Source: Ralstonia sp. NFACC01
GTDB lineage: Bacteria > Pseudomonadota > Gammaproteobacteria > Burkholderiales > Burkholderiaceae
DNA length: 64,000 bases
Assembly (NCBI RefSeq): GCF_900115545.1
Contig: NZ_FOWV01000002.1
Span: 496,001-560,000, forward strand
Direction: 5' to 3'
Position 1 is the first letter of the stretch. Every line of letters begins with the position of its first letter. The notes under the pieces were generated by a model. The model saw only the letters and a program-made list of their open reading frames with translations, was not told where the DNA came from and ran no database searches. The position numbers and the translations under genes are program-made. Positions 35,187 through 42,439 of the stretch are shown piece by piece.

Positions 35187-35588
35187 ATGGCCGACAACAT
35201 GGCCCCATCCTCATCTTCAACGCCGGAAAGTCCCGCTGAAGGCACCGTGAACGCCTGCCCGTCCACACGCGCACTCGAACTGGTTGCCGGCAAATGGGCG
35301 CTGCGCATTTTTCCGGCGCTGGAAAACGGCCCCGTGCGCAACAACGAACTCCTGCGCCGCGTGGGCGACGGCGTCTCGCAAAAAATGCTCACGCAGACGC
35401 TGCGCGAGCTGGAAGCCAACGGCCTCATCCTGCGCACCATCTACGACAGCGTCCCCCCGCACGTCGAATATCGTCTCAGCCCGCTCGGGGAATCGCTCAA
35501 CCGCACGCTCGTCGGCCTGGACGACTGGGTGCGCGTGCATTGGCCTGAAATGGAACGGATTCGCAAAAGTCAGGTCGATTCCGATTGA
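35187..35588 (+). CDS. HxlR-family transcriptional regulator
   Basis: A 133-residue winged-helix regulator: CPSTRALELVAGKWALRIF (family start with its single Cys and the K-W pair), the recognition region GVSQKMLTQTLRELEANGLI, and the wing VPPHVEYRLSPLGESL. Start at 35187 is set by GGAGG 5 nt upstream; an upstream in-frame start at 35142 is less likely. Cys-containing HxlR proteins often sense electrophiles or aldehydes. It is placed at the end of the catabolic run and may regulate it, or an unlinked gene. Confidence 0.9.
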   Translation: MADNMAPSSSSTPESPAEGTVNACPSTRALELVAGKWALRIFPALENGPVRNNELLRRVGDGVSQKMLTQTLRELEANGLILRTIYDSVPPHVEYRLSPLGESLNRTLVGLDDWVRVHWPEMERIRKSQVDSD

Positions 35589-35652
35589 CATTCTGGCGAT
35601 CTGCCCGACGTTGTGTGCAGATGCAGCATTTTTCCGATAGTATTCGGGGCCC

Positions 35653-36189
35653 ATGTTTGTGACGAATCTTTCCTCCGCCTTGCCGACGTTGTCTCGCGCC
35701 GCCGCGCGGGGCGTGCTGTCGCGTGCGCGCGGCGTGCGGTGGATCGTCACGATCTGGTGCCTGTTGTTCACGGTTTCGGTGTTCTCGGCCACGCATTTTC
35801 CCGATGGCCAGGCTGCCGACGACGCGCTGGAAGCCATCGAAGCCGTGGTCGACGACATGCCCGGTGATGCTCCGCCGGTTGCCAAGCCGAGCAAGGGTTT
35901 CGAGCGCGCCATCAAGGTCGCGCTCGGCAAGGCGGTCAAGCAGCCCGGCCAGTGTTTCAGCGTCGAACATTGGGTTGCGCACGCGCCCGATGCGCCCGAT
36001 GCGCCCGACGCGCCCACGACCAGCGCCGCCGCCCCCGATCACCCCAGCGACGCGCCGGAACTCTGGCTACCGCCGCCTCCCATGGCGCTGACGCCCGGCC
36101 TGCGTGTCGCGCGTGTCCGTGTTTCGCTTCCTCCGTTCCAGGCTGGCCCCACGCCGGCCCCCATGCTGCGCCCGCCCGCACGCGCCTGA
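35653..36189 (+). CDS. Hypothetical membrane/periplasmic protein leading the metal-efflux operon
   Basis: A 178-residue protein of unrecognised family. One hydrophobic segment (residues about 30-48, WIVTIWCLLFTVSVFSATHF) is followed by an acidic stretch (DDALEAIEAVVDDMPGD) and a proline/alanine-rich C-terminal half with tandem APD repeats encoded by 9-nt units at 35983-36015. In Cupriavidus-type czc operons a small periplasmic protein (CzcI) occupies this position, but I see no sequence likeness and no His-rich metal site. The gap to the outer-membrane factor gene is 113 nt. Confidence 0.6.
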   Translation: MFVTNLSSALPTLSRAAARGVLSRARGVRWIVTIWCLLFTVSVFSATHFPDGQAADDALEAIEAVVDDMPGDAPPVAKPSKGFERAIKVALGKAVKQPGQCFSVEHWVAHAPDAPDAPDAPTTSAAAPDHPSDAPELWLPPPPMALTPGLRVARVRVSLPPFQAGPTPAPMLRPPARA

Positions 36190-36302
36190 TCTCCGGCGTT
36201 CGCCGGAAACCATCCCCTTGAGTTGCTAGTGCTGCGCCAACCGGCCCGTTGACCGGCTGGGCGTTCGCGCTTGCCTGTTCTTCTTTTTCAGGATGATTTC
36301 GG

Positions 36303-37649
36303 ATGTTGTCCAATCAGGATGCGGCCAACCCGCGCCCCGCAGCAGGCGCGCGCGCGTCGCGGCGTGCTGTTCTTTCCGCTGTGCTGGCCGCGATGGCCGT
36401 TCACGCCAATGCAGCGCCCCCGACTCCGTCGCCACGTGGTGCCCAGACCGCCACCGCCCGTGCCGACGAGGCGCTCCCGCAGCCGCGCTACACCTTGCAG
36501 CAGTTGCTGGAACTGGCCCGCGCCAACCACCCGGCGCTCGCCGCTTCACAGGCGCAGGTGCAGGCTGCGCAGGCGGGCATCGTCACCGCACGCGCCTGGC
36601 CCAACCCCGAGGTGGAAGCCATGGCCGGCCGCCAGCGTGCCCGCATGCCGGGTGCGGCGGAAGGCCGCACCAATAGCGTGTCGATCACGCAAAAGCTCGA
36701 TTTGCCGTGGCAGCGCGCCGCCCGTACGCAGGCCGCCGATGCCGCGTACGAAGCGTCGCAGGCGACCGCCCGATCGCAGGCACGCGACGTGGAAGCCGAT
36801 CTCAAGCTGCGCTTTTACGACGTGGTGCGCCGCGAGGCCGAGCAGCGCAACGCGCGCGAAGACGTGACGCTGGTCGAGCAGATCCGCCGTGGCGTGGCCG
36901 TGCGGGTGGAAACCGGCGAGGCCCCGCGCTACGAACTCATCCGTGGCGACGCGGAGTTGCTCAACGCGCAGCGCAACGAGCAGGCCGCCGCACTGCGCGT
37001 GCAGCAGGCGCTGGCTGAACTGCGCCGCGCCGTGGGCGCCGATCTGCCGCTGACGTTCGATGTCGATGCCGGAGCGGAGACGCCTTCTGTCGCGCATTTG
37101 CCGCCCTTGGCCGATCTGGTCAGCACGGTCCTCGCCACGCATCCGGAGTTGGAAGCCGACCGCGCCGCCGTGCGCGAGGCCGAAGCGCGTCTCGCACACG
37201 AGCGCAGCCAGCGTTGGCCGTCGCTCGCGTTGCGCGGGTCGGTCGACCGCCAACCCGATCTGCAGGACAGCCGCGTGGGCCTGGTGATGTCGATTCCGCT
37301 GTTCGACCGCCGCGATGGTCCCGTCGGTGAAGCCGTCGCTGCCCGCGAACGTGCCCGCGCCCTGTTGCGCGACCGCGAACTGCGCACGCGCCAGGCGGTG
37401 GAATCCGCCTATCGCCAATACGAGATTGCGGAGTCGCAAGTCAGCGCGCTCGAATCCGGTGTCATCAAACAAGCCGAATCGGCGCTGCGCGTGGCCGAAG
37501 CCGCATACCGCCACGGCGAGCGCGGGATTCTCGATTACCTCGATGCCCAGCGCGTCTTCCGCCAGGCGCGTAACGACCTCATTGCCGCACGCGCAGACCT
37601 GCGCACCGCCGCCGTTGAACTTGACCGCCTGCGCCCGGAGGCCCAATGA
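36303..37649 (+). CDS. Outer-membrane efflux factor of heavy-metal RND pump (CzcC/TolC family)
   Basis: A 448-residue TolC-like protein: signal region near residues 18-38 (SRRAVLSAVLAAMAVHANA), then two outer-membrane-efflux repeats beginning YTLQQLLELARANHPALAASQAQVQ and LADLVSTVLATHPELEADRAAVREAE, with VMSIPLFDRRDGPVGEA in the strand region. It forms the outer-membrane channel of a tripartite metal exporter. Its stop overlaps the start of the adaptor gene (ATGA), in the conserved C-B-A gene order. Confidence 0.9.
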   Translation: MLSNQDAANPRPAAGARASRRAVLSAVLAAMAVHANAAPPTPSPRGAQTATARADEALPQPRYTLQQLLELARANHPALAASQAQVQAAQAGIVTARAWPNPEVEAMAGRQRARMPGAAEGRTNSVSITQKLDLPWQRAARTQAADAAYEASQATARSQARDVEADLKLRFYDVVRREAEQRNAREDVTLVEQIRRGVAVRVETGEAPRYELIRGDAELLNAQRNEQAAALRVQQALAELRRAVGADLPLTFDVDAGAETPSVAHLPPLADLVSTVLATHPELEADRAAVREAEARLAHERSQRWPSLALRGSVDRQPDLQDSRVGLVMSIPLFDRRDGPVGEAVAARERARALLRDRELRTRQAVESAYRQYEIAESQVSALESGVIKQAESALRVAEAAYRHGERGILDYLDAQRVFRQARNDLIAARADLRTAAVELDRLRPEAQ

Positions 37650-38866
37650 AACGCCCGAGCCATCGCGTTGCCTCCCGAATTCACGAATCCAGCCTGACCA
37701 TGAACGCACCTTCTTCTCTTTCTTCTTCGATCCGGCTGGCCGGCGTTGCCTTGGCGGCGATGCTGTTGCTGGGCGCATGCGGCAAAGATGCCGCTAACGA
37801 TGCCAAGGCCGCGCAACAGGCCGTCGACCCAAACCTCGTCGTTGCCCAGCCCACGCTGGTGCAGCGTCTGAAAGTGGCGCCGGTGGGCAAGCAGCCGATT
37901 GCCGAGCGCCTGCGGGTGCCGGGGCAGATTGCGTTTGACGAACAGCGCGTTGCCCGCATCGGCGCCACCGTCACGGGTCGTGTGACGGAGCTGGTTGCCA
38001 CGCCGGGCCAGAGCGTCAAGGCAGGCGACATCCTGGCGCAACTGCACAGCACCGAGCTGGGCGCCGCGCAGCTCGCCTATCAGAAGGCCGCCGCGCAGCG
38101 AGACTTGCAGGCACGTGCGCTGGAACGCGCCAAGCTGCTCCTGGCCGCCGACGTGATCGGCTCGGCCGAACTCCAGAAGCGCCAGAGCGAACTGGCAATG
38201 GCGGACGCCGAAGTGCGCGCAGCCGTCGACCAATTGCGCGTGATGGGTGTGTCGCCGGGGACGCTGGCGAAGATGCGCACAGGCGGCATGTCGTCGATCT
38301 CGCCCGTGGTGGCCAGCATCAGCGGCACGGTGGTGGAGCGCAAGGTGACGCGCGGCCAAGTGGTGCAGCCGGCCGACGAGCTGTTCACCGTGGCCGATCT
38401 GTCGCGCGTGTGGGTGGTGGGTGAAGTGCCCGAGAACGCCGCTGCCGGCGTGCGGGCAGGCCAGGCCGTCGAGATCGACACCGGCGCGGGCGAGCGCATT
38501 GTCGGCAAGCTGATCTGGGTGTCGGACATTGTTGACCCGCAAACGCGTACGGTCACGGTGCGTACTGAAGTCGACAACGCAGAGCGCGCGCTCAAACCGT
38601 CGATGCTGGCCACGCTGATCATCCAGTCGCGCCCGGAAGAACGCGTGGTGGTGCCGACCTCCGCCGTGGTGCGCGAAGACAACCGCGACTACGTGTTCGT
38701 GCGCACCAGCGATACGAACTACCAGCTCACGCCGGTCAAGCTGGGCGATGAGTCGAACGGCGTGCGTCCGGTCTTTTCCGGCGTGCAGGCCGGCCAGCCC
38801 ATCGTCGTTGAAGGGGGCTTCCATCTGAACAACGAGCGCAAGCGCGCCGAGATGGAGGGCGCATGA
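37646..38866 (+). CDS. Periplasmic adaptor (membrane fusion) lipoprotein of heavy-metal RND pump (CzcB family)
   Basis: A 406-residue adaptor with a lipobox (MLLLGACGK), so membrane-anchored after processing. The barrel-sandwich hybrid appears as VTGRVTELVATPGQSVKAGDIL and later ISGTVVERKVTRGQVV, with an alpha-hairpin between; the beta-barrel and membrane-proximal parts follow. ATG at 37646 is preferred because GGAGG stands 4-5 nt before it, although the signal peptide proper begins about 18 residues later at an in-frame ATG (37700), which could be the true start. It overlaps the permease start by 4 nt. Confidence 0.9.
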   Translation: MKRPSHRVASRIHESSLTMNAPSSLSSSIRLAGVALAAMLLLGACGKDAANDAKAAQQAVDPNLVVAQPTLVQRLKVAPVGKQPIAERLRVPGQIAFDEQRVARIGATVTGRVTELVATPGQSVKAGDILAQLHSTELGAAQLAYQKAAAQRDLQARALERAKLLLAADVIGSAELQKRQSELAMADAEVRAAVDQLRVMGVSPGTLAKMRTGGMSSISPVVASISGTVVERKVTRGQVVQPADELFTVADLSRVWVVGEVPENAAAGVRAGQAVEIDTGAGERIVGKLIWVSDIVDPQTRTVTVRTEVDNAERALKPSMLATLIIQSRPEERVVVPTSAVVREDNRDYVFVRTSDTNYQLTPVKLGDESNGVRPVFSGVQAGQPIVVEGGFHLNNERKRAEMEGA

Positions 38867-41800
38867 TCGACGCATTGATTCGCGGCGCGCTCAAGCAGCG
38901 GCTCGTGGTGGCGGTGATCGCTGCCGTGCTGCTGTTCTTCGGGTTGGACGCCGCACGCAAGCTGTCGCTTGACGCGTTTCCGGACGTGACCAATGTGCAG
39001 GTGCAGATCGCCACGGAAGCGCCGGGGCGCTCGCCAGAGGAGGTCGAGCGCTTTGTGACTGTGCCGGTGGAAATGGCGATGACGGGTCTGCCGGCGCTGA
39101 CAGAGATGCGCTCGCTCAACAAGCCGGGCCTGTCGCTCATCACGCTCGTTTTTACCGATGAGACCGACGTGTACTTCGCGCGCCAGCTTGTGATGGAGCG
39201 GCTGATCGAGGTGCAGTCGCGCATGCCCGCAGGCGTGACGCCGGTACTCGGCCCCGTATCGACGGGCCTGGGCGAGGTGTATCAGTACACGCTCGACAAA
39301 CCGGATGACGGCGACAAGGAGCTTTCGGTGGAGGAACTCACCCAGCGCCGTATCGCACAGGACTGGGTGGTGCGGCCGCTGCTGCGTTCGATTCCGGGCG
39401 TGGCCGAGATCAACTCGCAGGGCGGTTACGAGAAGCAGTATCAGGTGCTCGTCAACCCGGAGCGCCTGCGCCACCACAACGTGACGGTCAAGCAGGTGTT
39501 CGAGGCGCTGGCCGCCAACAACGCCAACTCGGGTGGCGGTGTGCTGCCGCACTTCGCGGAGCAATACCTGATCCGCGGTGTGGGCCTCGTGCGTGACACC
39601 AACGATATCGGCGCGATCGTGCTCAAGGAGGTTAACGGCACGCCGCTGACGATCCGCGATGTGGCCGAGGTGAAGATCGGTACGGCGGTGCGCGCGGGGG
39701 CGGTGGTCAAGAACGGAGTGACGGAATCCGTCGGCGGCGTCGTGATGATGATGCGCGGGGGCAACGCCAAGGAAGTCGTCGCCCGCATCCAGGAGCGCGT
39801 CAAGGCCATCAACAACGACGGCATGCTGCCTGACGGCCTGAAGATCGTGCCGTACTACGAGCGTTCCGATCTGGTGGATTCGGCCTTGCAGACCGTCATC
39901 AAGGTGCTGGCCGAAGGCGTGGTGCTGGTGGTGATCGTGCTGCTGCTGTTCCTCGGCGACATACGTTCATCGCTCATCGTGGTCGGCACGCTGATCCTCA
40001 CGCCGTTGCTGACCTTTATGGCGATGAACAAGCTCGGCATCTCGGCCAATTTGATGTCACTCGGCGGGTTGGCGATCGCCATCGGCTTGATGGTCGATGG
40101 CTCCGTGGTGGTGGTGGAAAACGCGTTTGCGCACCTGGCCAAGCCGCGCGACCCGAACGAGAGCCGCGCGCGCATCATCCTGCATGCCGTGACGGAAGTG
40201 GCGACGCCCGTGATCTTTGGCGTGGGCATCATCATCCTGGTGTTCCTGCCGCTGATGACGCTGGAGGGCATGGAAGGCAAGATGTTTGCGCCGCTGGCCT
40301 TCACGATTGCCATTGCGCTGTTCTTCTCGCTGGTGCTGTCGCTGACGCTGACGCCGGTGCTGTCGTCGTATCTGCTCAAGCCCAAGGCGCACAAGCATGT
40401 GGAAAGCGAACACAGTGACGACCCACACGCCGAGCACGATGCACACGATACGTGGCTGATTCGGAAGATGAAGAAGCCGTATCTGCGCTTGCTGGAGCTG
40501 AGCCTGAACAACGGGCGGAAGACCGTCATCGTGGCTGTGGCGGTGTTTCTCGCCACCGGTGCGCTGATGCCATTCCTGGGCACGGCGTTCATTCCGGAGA
40601 TGAAGGAAGGCTCGGTGGTACCCGGCATAAATCGCGCGCCGAACATCTCGCTGGAAGAGTCGATCCGCATGGAGATGGAAGCCATGCGCCTGGTGATGCA
40701 GGTGCCGGGTGTGAAGTCGGCGGTTTCGGGTGTGGGCCGTGGTGAATCGCCGGCCGATCCGCAGGGCCAGAATGAATCGACGCCGATCGTGTCATTGAAA
40801 CCTCGCGACGAGTGGCCCAAGGGCTGGAACCAGGACGACATTGCCGAGGCGATGCGCAAGGCGCTGCAGGTGCTGCCCGGCGTGCAGATCGTCATGGCGC
40901 AGCCGATCTCCGACCGCGTGGACGAGATGGTGACCGGCGTGCGTTCGGACGTGGCCATCAAGGTGTTTGGCGACGACCTGAACACGCTGCGCGAAAAGGC
41001 CGAGGCGATCGCCAAGGTGGCACAGGGCATCCAAGGCGCGCAGGACATGCGCGTGGAGCGGATCACCGGTCAGCAGTATCTGCAGATCGCGATCGACCGC
41101 CAGGCCATTGCGCGTCATGGCCTGAATGCGGCGGACGTGCACAACGTGATCGAAACCGCCATCGGCGGCAAGGAAGCCACGGAAATCTTCGAAGGCGAGC
41201 GCCGCTTCAGCGCGGTGGTGCGTCTGCCGGACGCATATCGCGGCAGCGTGGAGGCCATCCGCAACCTGATCGTGGCCGCACCCAACGGCGCACAAGTGCC
41301 GTTGGAAAGCATCGCCCGAATCGATGTGACCGACGGCCCCGCGCAGATCAGCCGCGAGCTGGGCAAGCGCCGGGTGGTGGTTGGCGTGAATGTGCGTGAC
41401 CGCGATCTGGGCGGCTTCGTGGCCGAGTTGCAGGCCGCCGTGGCGCAGAAGGTCAAGCTGCCCGAGGGCTATTACCTGGAGTGGGGCGGCCAGTTCCAGA
41501 ACATGGAACGCGCCATGGGCCACCTGAAGGTGATCGTGCCGATTACGGTGGCCGCCATCTTCTTCCTGCTGTTCTTGTTGTTCAACTCGGTGCGCTACGC
41601 CACGCTGATCATCCTGGTGCTGCCGTTTGCCTCGGTGGGCGGAATCATCGGGCTGTTCGTCACGGGTGAATACCTGTCCGTTCCGGCATCGGTCGGCTTC
41701 GTGGCGCTATGGGGCATCGCGGTGCTCAACGGCGTGGTGCTGGTCAGCACGATCCGCAGCTTGCGCGAGCAGGGCATGTCGGTGGAGGAATCCGTGCGGC

Positions 41801-42012
41801 TGGGCTCGCGCATGCGCTTCCGCCCTGTGATGATGACGGCCACGGTGGCCATGCTGGGTTTGATCCCGTTCCTGTTTGCCACAGGGCCGGGCTCGGAAGT
41901 GCAACGGCCGCTGGCCATCGTGGTGATCGGCGGTCTGCTGACTTGCACGCTGCTTACGCTGGTGATGCTGCCCACGCTGTACAAATGGTTTGATGAGGAG
42001 TCGAAGGCATGA
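38863..42012 (+). CDS. Heavy-metal efflux RND permease (CzcA/CusA family)
   Basis: A 1049-residue proton-driven inner-membrane pump with twelve helices and two large periplasmic loops. The helix-4 segment reads AIGLMVDGSVVVVENAF. The charged residue needed for proton coupling is there, but the sequence differs from the DFG..VDGAVV form of characterised Zn/Co/Cd pumps and from the CusA form, so the exported metal is not assigned. EMKEGSVVPGINRAPNISLEES is a porter-domain landmark of the HME class. A His/Asp-rich cytoplasmic loop (KAHKHVESEHSDDPHAEHDAHD) may sense metal. Confidence 0.93.
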   Translation: MIDALIRGALKQRLVVAVIAAVLLFFGLDAARKLSLDAFPDVTNVQVQIATEAPGRSPEEVERFVTVPVEMAMTGLPALTEMRSLNKPGLSLITLVFTDETDVYFARQLVMERLIEVQSRMPAGVTPVLGPVSTGLGEVYQYTLDKPDDGDKELSVEELTQRRIAQDWVVRPLLRSIPGVAEINSQGGYEKQYQVLVNPERLRHHNVTVKQVFEALAANNANSGGGVLPHFAEQYLIRGVGLVRDTNDIGAIVLKEVNGTPLTIRDVAEVKIGTAVRAGAVVKNGVTESVGGVVMMMRGGNAKEVVARIQERVKAINNDGMLPDGLKIVPYYERSDLVDSALQTVIKVLAEGVVLVVIVLLLFLGDIRSSLIVVGTLILTPLLTFMAMNKLGISANLMSLGGLAIAIGLMVDGSVVVVENAFAHLAKPRDPNESRARIILHAVTEVATPVIFGVGIIILVFLPLMTLEGMEGKMFAPLAFTIAIALFFSLVLSLTLTPVLSSYLLKPKAHKHVESEHSDDPHAEHDAHDTWLIRKMKKPYLRLLELSLNNGRKTVIVAVAVFLATGALMPFLGTAFIPEMKEGSVVPGINRAPNISLEESIRMEMEAMRLVMQVPGVKSAVSGVGRGESPADPQGQNESTPIVSLKPRDEWPKGWNQDDIAEAMRKALQVLPGVQIVMAQPISDRVDEMVTGVRSDVAIKVFGDDLNTLREKAEAIAKVAQGIQGAQDMRVERITGQQYLQIAIDRQAIARHGLNAADVHNVIETAIGGKEATEIFEGERRFSAVVRLPDAYRGSVEAIRNLIVAAPNGAQVPLESIARIDVTDGPAQISRELGKRRVVVGVNVRDRDLGGFVAELQAAVAQKVKLPEGYYLEWGGQFQNMERAMGHLKVIVPITVAAIFFLLFLLFNSVRYATLIILVLPFASVGGIIGLFVTGEYLSVPASVGFVALWGIAVLNGVVLVSTIRSLREQGMSVEESVRLGSRMRFRPVMMTATVAMLGLIPFLFATGPGSEVQRPLAIVVIGGLLTCTLLTLVMLPTLYKWFDEESKA

Positions 42013-42332
42013 AGGAAATCCGCATCGTAGTGCGCCCGCAACTGCTGGAACGCATGCATGAAGCGCTGCGCAGTTGCCCGGGCTTTCCGGGCATGACGGT
42101 GGGCGAGGTGAGCGCCTATCCTCCGGCGGCTTCCCAGGCCGGCGCGCATTCCATCAAGGAAGACCTGACGGAGTTCGTGCCGCGCGTGCGCATCGAGATC
42201 GTCGTTTCCGATGCGCTGGCCAGCGTGCTGTTTGAGAGTGCTGTCAAGGTGCTGGAGCATGGCCAGACCGGCGAAAGCGCTATCTGGATGACTGACGTAA
42301 TTCAGGCCACCTTCCTGCATCGGACCGGTTGA
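42009..42332 (+). CDS. PII-like protein of the metal-efflux-associated group (PII-NG)
   Basis: A 107-residue protein with a ferredoxin-like beta-alpha-beta start (MKEIRIVVRPQLLERMHEAL, then GMTVGEVSAYP) and a second half ending GQTGESAIWMTDVIQATF, where PII proteins have the T-G-xx-G-D-G-K-I-F nucleotide loop. It follows the RND permease with a 4-nt overlap. A PII subgroup linked to heavy-metal RND operons has been described (PII-NG); position and size fit it. Its likely role is as a sensor binding a nucleotide or metal and modulating the pump. Confidence 0.8.
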   Translation: MKEIRIVVRPQLLERMHEALRSCPGFPGMTVGEVSAYPPAASQAGAHSIKEDLTEFVPRVRIEIVVSDALASVLFESAVKVLEHGQTGESAIWMTDVIQATFLHRTG

Positions 42333-42358
42333 GGATCGTCTGACGCGCGCATGAAAAA

Positions 42359-42377
42359 CGGCGGACCGTGTCCGCCG
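42359..42377 (-). terminator. Terminator hairpin for the M1 aminopeptidase gene
   Basis: CGGCGGAC / GTCCGCCG (8-bp perfect stem, 3-nt loop). On the minus strand it is followed by TTTTT, 63 nt past the aminopeptidase stop, so it serves that gene. Confidence 0.78.
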
Positions 42378-42400
42378 AAAATCAGGAGCCAACCTGGCAG

Positions 42401-42430
42401 CGGGCCGCATCGTAAGACGCGGCCCGTTTG
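42401..42430 (+). terminator. Terminator hairpin at the end of the metal-efflux operon
   Basis: CGGGCCGC (42401-42408) and GCGGCCCG (42419-42426) form an 8-bp stem with a 10-nt loop, followed by TTTGCTTT on the plus strand. It lies about 70 nt after the PII-like gene stop. Confidence 0.65.
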
Positions 42431-42439
42431 CTTTGGCGC

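Noticed and set aside
33392-35440. 682-residue minus-strand open frame
   Set aside because: Shadow of the aldehyde dehydrogenase gene; no domain sense and overlaps three real genes.
35983-36015. CRISPR-like or satellite short tandem repeat
   Set aside because: The 9-nt units are in-frame codon repeats (Ala-Pro-Asp) inside a coding gene with no spacers.
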